Under the pieces are notes generated by a model. The model saw nothing but the letters and a program-made list of their open reading frames with translations, searched no databases and was not told the origin of the DNA. Positions 41,378 to 50,922 of a stretch of 64,000 bases of DNA are shown in pieces. The DNA is taken from assembly GCA_016199985.1 (NCBI GenBank), contig JACQFQ010000047.1, forward strand, positions 1 through 64,000, given 5' to 3'. Numbering within the stretch: position 1 is the stretch's first letter; each line of letters begins with the position of its first letter. A program made the translations under genes and the position numbers. The stretch comes from Verrucomicrobiota bacterium. GTDB lineage: Bacteria > Verrucomicrobiota > Verrucomicrobiia > Limisphaerales > UBA11320.

Positions 41378-42844
41378 TCAGGGTTGGAAGCCGTCGGGGT
41401 CGCAGAGGAGATAAGTGGGAAGCTCGCCCTTGCCTTTGATCTGAACCGGTCCGCGCGGAGCGAACTGGAAGAGGTGTTCGAGCTTTCGTTTCGTTGTTTC
41501 GCTCACCTGGATTTCGCCGGCCTGTCCGTGGGATTCCATGCGACTCGCGAGATTGACGGTGTCTCCCCAGAGATCGTAGCTGAACTTCCGTCGTCCGATG
41601 ATTCCCGCGACCACCGGTCCGGAGTGGATGCCCACGCGTATGGCGAGCGTTGTTCCGCGGGCGACGTTCAGCTCGCGTATGGCGACCTGCATGTCGATCG
41701 CCATGCGGGCCACGCGCTCGGCGTGATTGGCGCAAGGAACGGGAAGCCCGCCCACGGCCATGTAGCTATCGCCGATGGTCTTGATCTTTTCCAGCCCGTG
41801 ACGCTCCGCCAATCGGTCGAACGCCGAGAACACTTCGTTCAGCAGTTCCACAAGCATCTGCGCGGGCGTGCGCTCGCTCAACTGGGTGAAACTGGCGATG
41901 TCCGCGAACATGACGGTGACGTCGAGGTAGCTTTCGGCGATCGTCGCCTCGCCCTGTTTGAGCCGCTCCGCGATGGCCGCCGGAAGAACGTTCAGGAGCA
42001 GCCGCTCGGACTTTTCCCGCTCCGCGCTGAGCTGCTTCAGGAAAGCCTGCTCCTGGTCGCGCAGCCGCTTCTTTTCCAAGCCTGCTGAGATGCGGGTTCT
42101 CAGGAGGAGCGGATTGAAAGGCTTGGGAAGAAACTCCTCGGCCCCCAGCTCGACGCATCGCACCACATTGTCCATATCGGTCGTGCCGCTGATGACGATG
42201 ACCGGGATGCTTTTCCACTGCGGATGCTGGCGCATTTGCTCCAGGACCTCGTATCCGTTGGTTTCCGGAAGGAAAAGGTCCAGAAGGATCAAGTCGACGG
42301 GCTCCTCCTCGAGACAGCGCAAAGCGGAGGCGCCATCGGGAGCCGTGGACAGCCGATAGCCCGCGCTCTGCAACAGGAGCTGCAGAAGATCCCGGGTCTC
42401 CTGCTCGTCGTCCACGAGAAGCAAATGGCCGCCCAACGCTCTCGGGCAAACAATCGCCGACTCTGCTTGCGATGTTCCCGGGGCGCCCGAGGGCGTGGCT
42501 TGGGGTGTTGGCTCGCCCTGGACCAGGCGAAGAAAGAATTGAGTGCCTCTGAGATCTGCCCCAGGCATTCGAAGCTCCGCTTCCGCGGTGGGCACGACGC
42601 CGCAAAGCTCTCTTCTCAGCTCCGCGGCTCGATCGCGCAGCTGTCGGAATTCGGGGATGAGCTGGGGGTGTCCCAGGGCGTCGGCTTGAGCCATGATCTG
42701 CTCCGCGAGCCCGGCCAGCTCAATGAGGGGCGCCTGCATCAGCAGCCGGCCGCGCGACTGGAAGAAGGTGTCGCTGTCCGGAGTATGCCCGGATGGGCGC
42801 TTGGGCTCCACCGGCGTCGTTCCCCATTGTTCGTTTTCGGGCAT
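41378..42844 (-). CDS. Response regulator receiver-adenylate/guanylate cyclase fusion
   Basis: 488 residues. Residues ~145-270 form a CheY-like receiver: LLVDDEQETRD acidic pair, phospho-acceptor Asp in LILLDLFLP, Thr/Ser in VIVISGTTD, Lys in FLPKPFNP. A signalling helix leads to a class III cyclase domain (~310-480) with metal Asp residues in TVMFADIASFT and KTIGDSYMAVGG, and YDLWGDTVNLASRME holding Asp/Asn/Arg. The Lys in EKIKTIGD and Asp in SYDLWGD suggest adenylate specificity. The N-terminal ~140 residues may be a histidine-phosphotransfer-like helix bundle. It turns phosphorelay input into cAMP output. Confidence 0.9.
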   Translation of the reverse strand: MPENEQWGTTPVEPKRPSGHTPDSDTFFQSRGRLLMQAPLIELAGLAEQIMAQADALGHPQLIPEFRQLRDRAAELRRELCGVVPTAEAELRMPGADLRGTQFFLRLVQGEPTPQATPSGAPGTSQAESAIVCPRALGGHLLLVDDEQETRDLLQLLLQSAGYRLSTAPDGASALRCLEEEPVDLILLDLFLPETNGYEVLEQMRQHPQWKSIPVIVISGTTDMDNVVRCVELGAEEFLPKPFNPLLLRTRISAGLEKKRLRDQEQAFLKQLSAEREKSERLLLNVLPAAIAERLKQGEATIAESYLDVTVMFADIASFTQLSERTPAQMLVELLNEVFSAFDRLAERHGLEKIKTIGDSYMAVGGLPVPCANHAERVARMAIDMQVAIRELNVARGTTLAIRVGIHSGPVVAGIIGRRKFSYDLWGDTVNLASRMESHGQAGEIQVSETTKRKLEHLFQFAPRGPVQIKGKGELPTYLLCDPDGFQP

Positions 42845-43074
42845 CTCTCCTGGGCTATGGTTCGAGTCTCTGTAGGAGCCTGAATCTTGCGCGTGCGGCT
42901 TCGAATGTCATCCAGGCCCAGTCTGTTCCGCTTAGACATCGGCGCCCGGGATTCGCAAGTTGAACCGGGCGTGGAGGGTTGATCTGAAAGAGGACAACCT
43001 CCCCGCCGACGGCTGCCCGGCGCCGTGCGGCAGTCCGGTTTCGAGACAGAACGGGCGCGTTCGGCGGGACGGCC

Positions 43075-44508
43075 TCAGCCAAGGATTTCCTGGATCACCT
43101 TCCCGTGAACATCGGTGAGGCGGCGCTTGATGCCGTTGTGATAGAACGTGAGTTGCTCGTGGTTGATGCCGAGGAGATGGAGAATCGTGGCGTGGAGGTC
43201 GGGGATGGTCACGGCGTTTTCGGAGACGAAGTAGCCCACCTCATCGGTGACACCGTGACGATATCCCTTTTTCACTCCGGCGCCGGCGAGGAAGCACGTG
43301 AAGGCCGTGGGGTGGTGGTCGCGTCCGGGCGAGTCGATGCCTTGCGTCGCGGGACTGCGTCCGAACTCCGTCGCCCAAATCACCAAAGTGTCTTCCAGCA
43401 TCCCTCGTTGCTTCAGATCGTGGATCAGCGCGGCGACGGGCTGATCCATGGTCGCGGCCTGGTTGTCGTGGTTCTCCTTGAGGTTCTCGTGGCCATCCCA
43501 GTTGATGCGCGGACTTCCAAACGAGCCGCCGTTGAAAACCTGGACGAAGCGGACTCCCCGCTCCAGGAGGCGCCGCGCCATCAGGCAGTTCCTGGCGAAA
43601 CCCCTGTTGCTCTCGCGATCCAGGCCATAGAGGCGTCGGATCGGATCGGGCTCCGCGTCCAGGTCGCACGCCTCCGGGATGCTGACCTGCATCCGCGCCG
43701 CCAGCTCATAGGCGCGCAGGCGCGCCGCGAAGACGCCTTCGTTTCCGTTCGACCTCGTGAACTCGCGGTTCATCGACGCGAGCAACTCCATGTCCGCCGC
43801 GCGCTCCGCGGGACGAATGGTCGGCGGCGTGTCGAGATCGACGATGGGCGTCTTTCGCTGCGTTCTAAACGGCACGCCCTGGTGGTTCGCCGGGAGGAAT
43901 CCGGAGGTCCAGTTGATCGAGCCTCCGGCCAGCATGCCGCGCGGATCTGGCAGGACGACGAACGTCGGGAGATTCTCGTTTTCCGTCCCCAGGCCATAGC
44001 TCAGCCAGGCGCCCATGCTGGGGAATCCGTTCATCGTGAAGCCGCTGTTCATCTGGAACGTGGCGGGCGTGTGGTTGTTGCTTTTGGCCACCATGGAGTG
44101 GATGAAGCACAAATCGTCCACGCATCCCGCAAGATGAGGCAGCAGGCCGCTCACCCAGGCGCCAGACTGGCCGTGGCGTTGAAACGCATAGGGACTCTTC
44201 ATCACCTTTCCAGGCTGGCCGAAGAAGCCCAGGTTCTCCCCCTTGCCCTCGAGCGTTTTGCCATGCCATCGCTCGAGCTCGGGCTTGTGATCAAAGGTGT
44301 CCAGGTGCGACACGCCGCCGCAGCAGAAGATCTCCACGACACGCCGCGCCCGCGCCGCCCCGTGAGGCGGCGGGAGCGCGGATCTAGCCGCGGCGGCGCT
44401 GCGTTGCGTCAACCACGCGAGCGACGCCGCGCTGAGCCCGCCCATGGAGCTTTGCAGAAAGCGACGCCGCGAATGCGGAGCGAGACTTGAGAGCGGCGCG
44501 GGGCTCAT
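43075..44508 (-). CDS. DUF1501 family protein, Tat-exported
   Basis: 477 residues. Begins with a twin-arginine-like signal (SRRRFLQSSMGGLSAASLAWLTQRSAAAA). The DUF1501 pattern follows: RVVEIFCCGGVSHLDTFDHKPEL, SGLLPHLAGCVDDLCFIHSM, NHTPATFQMNSGF, LMARRLLERGVRFVQVFNGG, DTLVIWATEFGRSPATQG and GRDHHPTAFTCFLAGAGVKKGY. This sulfatase/alkaline-phosphatase-fold family abounds in Planctomycetota and Verrucomicrobiota and is usually paired with a DUF1549/DUF1553 protein, as here (36 bp gap). Exact substrate unknown. The 42845-43074 gap upstream of the cyclase end holds no supported gene. Confidence 0.93.
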   Translation of the reverse strand: MSPAPLSSLAPHSRRRFLQSSMGGLSAASLAWLTQRSAAAARSALPPPHGAARARRVVEIFCCGGVSHLDTFDHKPELERWHGKTLEGKGENLGFFGQPGKVMKSPYAFQRHGQSGAWVSGLLPHLAGCVDDLCFIHSMVAKSNNHTPATFQMNSGFTMNGFPSMGAWLSYGLGTENENLPTFVVLPDPRGMLAGGSINWTSGFLPANHQGVPFRTQRKTPIVDLDTPPTIRPAERAADMELLASMNREFTRSNGNEGVFAARLRAYELAARMQVSIPEACDLDAEPDPIRRLYGLDRESNRGFARNCLMARRLLERGVRFVQVFNGGSFGSPRINWDGHENLKENHDNQAATMDQPVAALIHDLKQRGMLEDTLVIWATEFGRSPATQGIDSPGRDHHPTAFTCFLAGAGVKKGYRHGVTDEVGYFVSENAVTIPDLHATILHLLGINHEQLTFYHNGIKRRLTDVHGKVIQEILG

Positions 44509-44544
44509 GGGGTTTCTCTTTGGGTCGCGGATTTCATGGGCGCG

Positions 44545-47301
44545 TCAGCGAACATACATGAACTCCGTTGTGTTCAGGATCGTCCAGCAGAATCGTGGCA
44601 GACCCCGCTGCTTCGCCGACAGCGACGCCACAGCCGCCTCCTCGGCGGTGGGGTCCCGGCCCAGACAGCGCTGGTAGACGCGCGCGACAGCCCCGTCGAT
44701 GGCGCCTCCCGACTCCGACAGCGCGCGCTCGGCGAGCCGGTCCGCCTGGCGTTGGACGAAGGTGTTGTTCATGAGGGCGAGGGCTTGCAATGGCGTTGTG
44801 GTGATTCCGCGCCGCGGGGTTTTCACCGCGGGATCCGGACAATCAAAAGCGTCGAGCATCGGCTCCTTGCCCGAGTTGACATTCATGCGGTAGACGCTGC
44901 GACGGTTGAACTCCGCGCCCAGTTTGTCCGCCGGCTCATAACTGTTCGATGGGAACTTGAGTTCGTTGAACGGGCGGAAGCTGGGCCCGCCGACGCCCAG
45001 ATTGATTTCTCCGCTGGCCATCAGCATGGCGTCGCGCAGGGTTTCCGCCTCCAGGCGGCGGGGCGAGCAACGCCACAACAACGCGTTGTCCGCGTCCTGC
45101 GCCGCGGCGTCCTTGCGAAACTCGGATCGCTGCCGGTAGGTCGCCGACTGCACGATCAGTTTGTGCATCGCCTTGAGATCAAAACGCGAATCGATGAAGC
45201 GACGCGCGAGCCAGTCGAGCAACTCGGGATGGGTGGGCGCCGCTCCGGATTTTCCGAGGTCGTTGGGCGTCGCGACAATCCCCGATCCAAAATGGAACTG
45301 CCACAGCCGGTTCATCATCACGCGCGCGGGCAGAGGGTTGTTAGGATGACTCAGCCACTCCGTGAAGCGCGCGCGTCGCCGGCCTTCCGCGGCGTCGGCC
45401 TCCAGGCCGAGCTCCGGTTCCACGCCGAGCGCGGCCAGGGCGGATAAACCGCCGGGCCGGACGATCTCCTCCGGAGAGCGAACGTCGCCCCGACGAAGCT
45501 TGCGCGTCGGGGCGGGCTGTTCCCGCTTGCCGGCGTAGGAAACCGGCAGCGGCTTCATCGCCTCGAGCTCGGTCCGGGCGCGTTGGGCTTGTTCCAACAA
45601 TCTGGCCCGCTCGCGAAGCCGCGATGCGGGCAACGCCGCGAGCGAATCCTTCCGCGATACGCTCCAAGGCGCCTGGGAGTGGAGCGCGGCCACCTCGTTG
45701 CTCTGAAGGGCTCGATCATACAGGGCCGCGTGAAGAATAGATCCGGTCAGAAACGGCTTGCCGCCGCCGGTGTGCCTCATCCCGAGCAGAACGCGCGATT
45801 CTCCAGCCGGGAAGAGCTTGGGGGATCCGCCCGGGGTGTATGGGGCCGCGTAAAGGACTCCGTTGCGGTACAGGGCCACTTCGCCGTTGGTCGAATACGT
45901 CGCGACCATGTGAACCCAACCGGAGGGCGGGACGCTTTCCTCGGGAGCGTTGAGGTCGCGCGTGCGGACGAAGCCCTCGCTGCCGGCGGTCCATCGGCGC
46001 GGCTGCCGCTCTCCAAAGACGATGGCGTCGAAGGCGCCTCCGTTCTGGGTCTCTAGGGAAATCGCCGATCCTCCCCCCTGGCTCAGATCCGAGAGGGACA
46101 CCCAGGCCTCCAATGATTTGGCCTGAAGATCGCGCGAGATTGGCGTGGAGCGGAATAACGCCCCGGATTTGTGCAGCTGAAGGCGGCCGTCGGCCACGAT
46201 CGCGCCGCCCTCCAGCGCGCCATCGTGCGCCAGGTCCGTCGGATCCGTGAAGCGCCATTCCTTGAGCGGACGGATGTCCGGGCTCGCCTTTTCAGCGGGA
46301 GCTCCGCGGGCTCGAATCACTTCGCGCGCGCCTTCCCACTCGATTGCGGATGTTTCCTGTTCCGTTTCGGCGATTTCTTCCTTCAAGCGCTTCTGGCGCG
46401 CCTCGTGACGCTCGGCGTGGTCGGGCGGAACAATGGTTCGCTCCCCGTGCTTGACGCCCTCGAACACGGACTTGATGCGGTAGTAGTCGGTTTGCGGAAT
46501 GGGATCGAACTTGTGATTGTGGCAGCGAGCGCAGTTGACGGTCAGGCCCAGGAAGGTCTGTCCGACGACGCCGATCACGTCCTCCATCTCCTCCTCGCGG
46601 GTGGCCATGCGCTGGGCGACATTCGCCTGGGCGTTGCCGGCCTCGTCCCAGGGCCCGCACACCAGGAGGCTGGTCGCGATCATGCCCTGGGAGGTCACCG
46701 GCTCGAGCGCGTCCCCGGCGATCTGCTCGCGCATGAACACATCGTAGGGCTTGTTTTGGTTGAAGGACTGAATGATGTAGTCGCGATAGTGCCACGCGTT
46801 GTCGCGCAGCTTGTCGTATTCGAATCCCTGGCTCTCAGTGTAGCGCACGACGTCCAGCCAGTGCCGCCCCCAGCGTTCGCCGAAGTGAGGCGACGCGAGC
46901 AGACGCTCCACCAGGCGGTCGTAGGCGTCGGGGGACGAATCGCGAACGAAAGCGTCGATTTCGGCGGGGGCGGGTGGAAGCCCGATGAGATCGAATGAGA
47001 GCCGTCGGATCAGCGTGCGTGCGTCCGCCGCCGGCGAAGGGCTCAGCCCGGCTCGTTCCAGCTTCGCGAGCGTGAAGTAATCTATCGTGTTTCTGGGCCA
47101 CGATGAATCGCGCGCCGCGGGGACCGGCGGGTCGACGATCGCGCGCAGCGACCAGTGCGTCTCCGTCGCGGGCGGCGCCGCAGCCGTCTGCAGCGCTGAG
47201 AAAGGGGCCGCCATCGCGGTCCAGATCCAGAGGACGGCCACACTGGCAGAATGACTGGGCTCGCGTTGGCGCATGGGCAGCACCCAGTGGAATACGCGCA
47301 T
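44545..47301 (-). CDS. DUF1549-LamG-DUF1553 exported protein
   Basis: About 918 residues from ATG 47301; ATG 47313 is also possible. After a signal segment (ASVAVLWIWTAMAAPFSAL) comes DUF1549: LARLIRRLSFDLIGLPP-like TLIRRLSFDLIGLPPAPAEIDAF, WGRHWLDVVRYTES and a haem-like NCARCHNHKFDPI motif. Residues ~360-520 form a concanavalin/LamG-type domain (LEAWVSLSDLSQGGG, VHMVATYSTNGEVALYRNG, LHAALYDRALQSNEVAALH). DUF1553 closes the protein (ARVMMNRLWQFHFGSGIV, LLDWLARRFIDSRFDLKAMHKLIVQSATYRQ). The family is typical of PVC bacteria and linked to complex-polysaccharide use. Confidence 0.92.
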   Translation of the reverse strand: MRVFHWVLPMRQREPSHSASVAVLWIWTAMAAPFSALQTAAAPPATETHWSLRAIVDPPVPAARDSSWPRNTIDYFTLAKLERAGLSPSPAADARTLIRRLSFDLIGLPPAPAEIDAFVRDSSPDAYDRLVERLLASPHFGERWGRHWLDVVRYTESQGFEYDKLRDNAWHYRDYIIQSFNQNKPYDVFMREQIAGDALEPVTSQGMIATSLLVCGPWDEAGNAQANVAQRMATREEEMEDVIGVVGQTFLGLTVNCARCHNHKFDPIPQTDYYRIKSVFEGVKHGERTIVPPDHAERHEARQKRLKEEIAETEQETSAIEWEGAREVIRARGAPAEKASPDIRPLKEWRFTDPTDLAHDGALEGGAIVADGRLQLHKSGALFRSTPISRDLQAKSLEAWVSLSDLSQGGGSAISLETQNGGAFDAIVFGERQPRRWTAGSEGFVRTRDLNAPEESVPPSGWVHMVATYSTNGEVALYRNGVLYAAPYTPGGSPKLFPAGESRVLLGMRHTGGGKPFLTGSILHAALYDRALQSNEVAALHSQAPWSVSRKDSLAALPASRLRERARLLEQAQRARTELEAMKPLPVSYAGKREQPAPTRKLRRGDVRSPEEIVRPGGLSALAALGVEPELGLEADAAEGRRRARFTEWLSHPNNPLPARVMMNRLWQFHFGSGIVATPNDLGKSGAAPTHPELLDWLARRFIDSRFDLKAMHKLIVQSATYRQRSEFRKDAAAQDADNALLWRCSPRRLEAETLRDAMLMASGEINLGVGGPSFRPFNELKFPSNSYEPADKLGAEFNRRSVYRMNVNSGKEPMLDAFDCPDPAVKTPRRGITTTPLQALALMNNTFVQRQADRLAERALSESGGAIDGAVARVYQRCLGRDPTAEEAAVASLSAKQRGLPRFCWTILNTTEFMYVR

Positions 47302-47437
47302 CTCCGCTGTCATGCAAGCCACGGCCACCCGCCGCCCGCCGGGAGGGGGCGCATTTTTTCAAAACTTTTTCTTGGCGACCCTCAGAGGCTTTGCTAACAA
47401 ACCCGCGCCTAAAGGAGGCACAAAACAAACAAAACAA

Positions 47438-47893
47438 ATGAAGACACAAAACATCCGTACATGCGTTGCCGGACTCGTTCTGGCCGCCACCCTCACCCTA
47501 ACCTCGGGCCTGATGGCCGCGGACAGCGCGGCGAAGATTGAGCCGCCGCGCGCCGGGGAAAGCGCCCCGCCCAACGAGGCGCCCTCGAACGTCCGCCACC
47601 TGCCTTTTCATGGCAAGCTGACGTCCGTGGATCCCCACGCCAAGACCATCACCCTGACCTACACCACGGGAGACAAGGTGTTTCACCTCACGCCGCACAC
47701 CGAGGTGCTCAAGCATGAGAAGCCGGCCAAGCTGGAGGACGCCAACCTCGGGGAGCAGGTCTCGGGCGCCTACATCCGGAACGGAGATCGCGCGGAGCTG
47801 ACCAAGCTGAACCTGGCCAAAAAGTCGGACGACAAGCCCGAGGGCTCAAAGAAGGGAGGACGCGCCAAGAAATCGAAGGACAAGGCGCAATAA
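47438..47893 (+). CDS. Small secreted protein with beta-rich core
   Basis: 151 residues from ATG 47438. Signal peptide: VAGLVLAATLTLTSGLMAADS. Core HGKLTSVDPHAKTITLTYTTGDKVFHLTPHTEVL, then GEQVSGAYIRNGDRAELTKLNL, resembles DUF5666-like OB folds that recur in exported proteins. The C-terminus is Lys-rich (KKGGRAKKSKDKAQ). AGGAGG lies about 20 bases upstream, further than ideal. Function unknown. Confidence 0.75.
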   Translation: MKTQNIRTCVAGLVLAATLTLTSGLMAADSAAKIEPPRAGESAPPNEAPSNVRHLPFHGKLTSVDPHAKTITLTYTTGDKVFHLTPHTEVLKHEKPAKLEDANLGEQVSGAYIRNGDRAELTKLNLAKKSDDKPEGSKKGGRAKKSKDKAQ

Positions 47894-47909
47894 GCTGAAC
47901 GACGGACTC

Positions 47910-47946
47910 TTTGACGAGGCGCGATGAACACTCGCGCCTCGTCAAA
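47910..47946. terminator. Bidirectional-type terminator after 47438-47893
   Basis: TTTGACGAGGCGCGA and TCGCGCCTCGTCAAA pair perfectly (15 bp) around a seven-base loop, 17 bp after the stop codon. Confidence 0.8.
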
Positions 47947-48025
47947 GGCTCCTCCCCGCCCGCGGCCACCCTCCTTCTCGCTCGTTTGACTTCACCAGCG
48001 CGTTGTCTATGCTCCGCGAGTTGAT

Positions 48026-48910
48026 ATGCAAATAGAGAGCCTGAAGGTGTTTTGCGACCTGGCCGAAAGCGAGAGCTTCACTCGCGCCGCCCAGATCAAT
48101 TGCGTCACGCAATCCGCCGTGAGCCAGCAGATCAGCTCGCTGGAGCGCCAGTTCAAGTCGCTCCTGATCGAGCGCAGCAAGAAGAAGTTTCGTCTCACCC
48201 GCGAAGGACAGGTGCTCTACGAGTACAGCAAGCAGATCATCCAGTCCTACGACGGGCTGCTCGGCAGGCTTCAGGAGATCAAGAACGTTGTGTCCGGATC
48301 GATCCGCGTGGCCACGATCTACAGCATGGGCCTGCACGATCTCCCTCCGTACCTCAAAAAGTTTTTCAAGGCCTATCCGACCGTCAATGTTCATGTCGAG
48401 TATCGCCGTTCCAACCAGGTGTACGACGATGTGTTCAGCAACATCGTTGACCTCGGTCTCGTGGCGTACCCAAACAAGGACCCGAAGCTCGAGGTGATCG
48501 CGCTGCGCAAGGACGTCATGGTCCTCATCTGTCACCCCGACCACCCGCTGGGCAAGAAGAAGACGGTGAAGCTGAGCGAGCTGAGCGGGCTCAAGTTCAT
48601 CGGATTCCAGCCGGACATTCCCACGCGCCAGGCGATCGACAAGGTGCTGAAGGAGCGCGAGGTCCAGGTGCAGCACGTGATGGAGTTCGACAACATCGAG
48701 ACGGTGAAGCGCGCGGTGGAGATCAACGCCGGCATCGCGATCGTTCCGCAAGGATCCGTCGAGCAGGAGCTCTCGAAGCTCTCGCTCACCGAGGTGAAGT
48801 TCGAGGACGTGCAGTTTCATCGCCCTCTGGCGGCGATTTACAAGAAGAACAAGGTTCTCTCCCCGGCCATCAAGCAATTCCTCGCGATTCTCAAAGGCGA
48901 GAGGCCCTAG
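48026..48910 (+). CDS. LysR-family transcriptional regulator (CysB/CbbR-like)
   Basis: 294 residues. The N-terminal helix-turn-helix is classic: MQIESLKVFCDLAESESFTRAAQINCVTQSAVSQQISSLERQF. The effector-binding domain runs ~90-290 (SGSIRVATIYSMGLHDLPPYLKKFFKAYPTVNV, VMVLICHPDHPLGKKKTVKLSELSGLKFIGF, GIAIVPQGSVEQEL). Its targets are not evident; neighbours are a small exported protein and, overlapping tail to tail by four bases, rnhB. Confidence 0.92.
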   Translation: MQIESLKVFCDLAESESFTRAAQINCVTQSAVSQQISSLERQFKSLLIERSKKKFRLTREGQVLYEYSKQIIQSYDGLLGRLQEIKNVVSGSIRVATIYSMGLHDLPPYLKKFFKAYPTVNVHVEYRRSNQVYDDVFSNIVDLGLVAYPNKDPKLEVIALRKDVMVLICHPDHPLGKKKTVKLSELSGLKFIGFQPDIPTRQAIDKVLKEREVQVQHVMEFDNIETVKRAVEINAGIAIVPQGSVEQELSKLSLTEVKFEDVQFHRPLAAIYKKNKVLSPAIKQFLAILKGERP

Positions 48911-49587
48911 AGGAGCAGCTCCCGCTGAGCCGACCTCACCGGCGCGAATGATTTCCGGTGGATCGCGCAGAGACCCAGGGAGGCCAGCGCCCGCAGATGT
49001 TGCGGTGTGGGGTAACCCTTGTGGATCGCGAACCCGTAGGCGGGCCACTCCGCGTGGTATCGCTTCATGAGGCGATCGCGCGTCACCTTCGCGATCACGC
49101 TCGCCGCGGCGATGCTGTAGCTGAGCCCATCCCCCTTCACGATCGCGGTCTGCGGCAGGCAGAGGGTCGGAACGCGCAGGCCGTCCACGAGCGCCCGCTG
49201 GGCGGGCGGAGCGAGCTGGCTCAGCGCGAGGTTCATCGCGCGGTGCGTCGCCTGGAGAATGTTGATCTCATCAATCACGGACGCGTCCACCACTCCTATG
49301 CCGCAGGTCACCCGTGGATCGGCGAGGAGAAACGCGTGGAATTGATCTCGTTTGGATTCGGATAGTTTCTTGGAGTCGTTCAAGCCTTTCAGCTCATCCG
49401 GCAATCCATCCCGGCCCCACTCCTCGGGGAGGACCGCGGCGGCGGCGACCACAGGCCCTGCGAGCGGGCCCCGTCCCGCTTCATCAACTCCTGCGACGCG
49501 TCCGGCGGCTTCGCTCCAAGCCGCGCGCTCAAAGGCCCAGCGATCGACGCTGGTTTCCGCGCGGGCGCCGGACGTGGAGGGACTCAT
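48907..49587 (-). CDS. rnhB: Ribonuclease HII
   Basis: 226 residues from ATG 49587. The active-site motif VAGVDEAGRGPLAGPVVAAA gives the Asp-Glu pair; the other acidic residues lie in VALVDGLRV and the IAAASVIAKVTRDRLM segment. It removes RNA from RNA-DNA hybrids, including misincorporated ribonucleotides. Its start overlaps the stop of the upstream gene by four bases (ATGA), coupling it to the sigma/membrane-protein genes. Confidence 0.95.
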   Translation of the reverse strand: MSPSTSGARAETSVDRWAFERAAWSEAAGRVAGVDEAGRGPLAGPVVAAAAVLPEEWGRDGLPDELKGLNDSKKLSESKRDQFHAFLLADPRVTCGIGVVDASVIDEINILQATHRAMNLALSQLAPPAQRALVDGLRVPTLCLPQTAIVKGDGLSYSIAAASVIAKVTRDRLMKRYHAEWPAYGFAIHKGYPTPQHLRALASLGLCAIHRKSFAPVRSAQRELLL

Positions 49588-50915
49588 GGCTTGCGAGCCG
49601 GGACGGCGGGGCTCGCGCCCGGCGCAACCTGTCGCGCGTTGAGGTTCACAGGCGATTGGGCTCCGACACGAACGGAGCTTTGGATTTCCCAACCTTCGGC
49701 GCGCGGATCTCGAAGCGCGGGAGCGTTCACCGTCTGGCTCTGGGGAACCACGCCCAGAACCTGGGAAGATCGGCCCGCGACCGCGTTGCTGAGCTGTCCT
49801 TGCAGAACCACCCATTGGCGGAGCGACCGGTTCGAGCCCTGGGCTTGAAAGCGATAAAGTCCGGAGACCATCGCTTGCGAGTTGAGAGCGTTCCCCTGAA
49901 CGGCCTCGAGCCCCCGCGTCGCGAGGGCCCTGGATTGGGGCGGTTGCTGAGCGGCGAGCTCGTCGACGGTGACAGGCGTGAGCGAGCCGCGGTACGTGGA
50001 TCCGTCGCTCTCTTGAAACGCGACCGATCCATTCTGATAGCTCATGCTGAACGACTGCAACACCGCGGATGGTTGAGACTTCTTAGCGCGGGCCAATCCG
50101 AGCTTGGAGGGTTCCGTCAGATCCAGCGCAACGCCGCTTGCCCGGCTCGCGGGCACTTGTTCGAAACTGAGGTTCCAGGTGGTGTTGTCCGCGAGACTCG
50201 CGTCTGAAAGCTGCTGGAGAGAGGGAGGGGAGGCTGACAGCGCCGCTCTTGCGACGGTGGGAGCGGGCGCGGACAGCGCCGGACTGGGTGTCGGAGCTGG
50301 CGGTTGGACAGGAGCGGGGGCAGTCTGCTCTTTGGCGAACAGCGCAATCTCAGCGCGGCCCGATGGCGGGTTCGCTCCGCCGTCCTTGTCGCGTGCGGGG
50401 GATGGAGCCGGCGGGGTCATGAGCGCATCGAGTGGAGGCGGTCGCCTTGGGTCGTCCAGCTGGGCGACGACGCCCCGGCGGCGGGCTTCGTCAGCGGCCT
50501 GGACCGGGAGATTCGGTCTGCCGGGCGCTGTGGTCGGCGGACTGGCCGCAGGCGGGATCTGACGAGCGGGGGAAACAGGCTGGCTAGGCGGGGGCGAGTC
50601 TGGAGGCGCTATCTGCGCGTATTGGGTTGCGGTCGGAGCGCCTCCGTGGCGGAGCGTCAGAACCGCGACAATCATGAGGACAGCCACGCCGCCCAACGCG
50701 ACGAGCCTGGGGCCTCTGATCCACGCCTTCCACCAGGGAGTCGAATGGGAGAGCTCCTGTGAAGCCGAAGGAGGTGGATACGACTCCCGCGCTTGCTGTT
50801 GCAGCAGCCGTCGGGTGGCTGGGTGCAAGGGGCCCGGCCCCGCGGGATCCTCGCGTCGTCGTCGCGAGTAATCCTTCAGGCGCTGCTCTGCGGGATGGTC
50901 GTGATTGTCCGACAT
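49584..50915 (-). CDS. Single-pass membrane protein with Pro-rich periplasmic region
   Basis: 443 residues from ATG 50915. A cytoplasmic N-terminal ~65 residues (HPAEQRLKDYSRRRREDPAG) precedes one membrane helix (RGPRLVALGGVAVLMIVAVLTL, ~70-91). A long Pro/Ala/Ser-rich stretch follows to ~250, then a folded C-terminal part (NTTWNLSFEQVPASRASG, SMSYQNGSVAFQESDGSTYRGSLTP, GLYRFQAQGSNRSLRQWVVLQGQ). Encoded directly after an ECF sigma factor, so an anti-sigma role is plausible. Confidence 0.75.
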   Translation of the reverse strand: MSDNHDHPAEQRLKDYSRRRREDPAGPGPLHPATRRLLQQQARESYPPPSASQELSHSTPWWKAWIRGPRLVALGGVAVLMIVAVLTLRHGGAPTATQYAQIAPPDSPPPSQPVSPARQIPPAASPPTTAPGRPNLPVQAADEARRRGVVAQLDDPRRPPPLDALMTPPAPSPARDKDGGANPPSGRAEIALFAKEQTAPAPVQPPAPTPSPALSAPAPTVARAALSASPPSLQQLSDASLADNTTWNLSFEQVPASRASGVALDLTEPSKLGLARAKKSQPSAVLQSFSMSYQNGSVAFQESDGSTYRGSLTPVTVDELAAQQPPQSRALATRGLEAVQGNALNSQAMVSGLYRFQAQGSNRSLRQWVVLQGQLSNAVAGRSSQVLGVVPQSQTVNAPALRDPRAEGWEIQSSVRVGAQSPVNLNARQVAPGASPAVPARKP

Positions 50916-50922
50916 AGGCATG

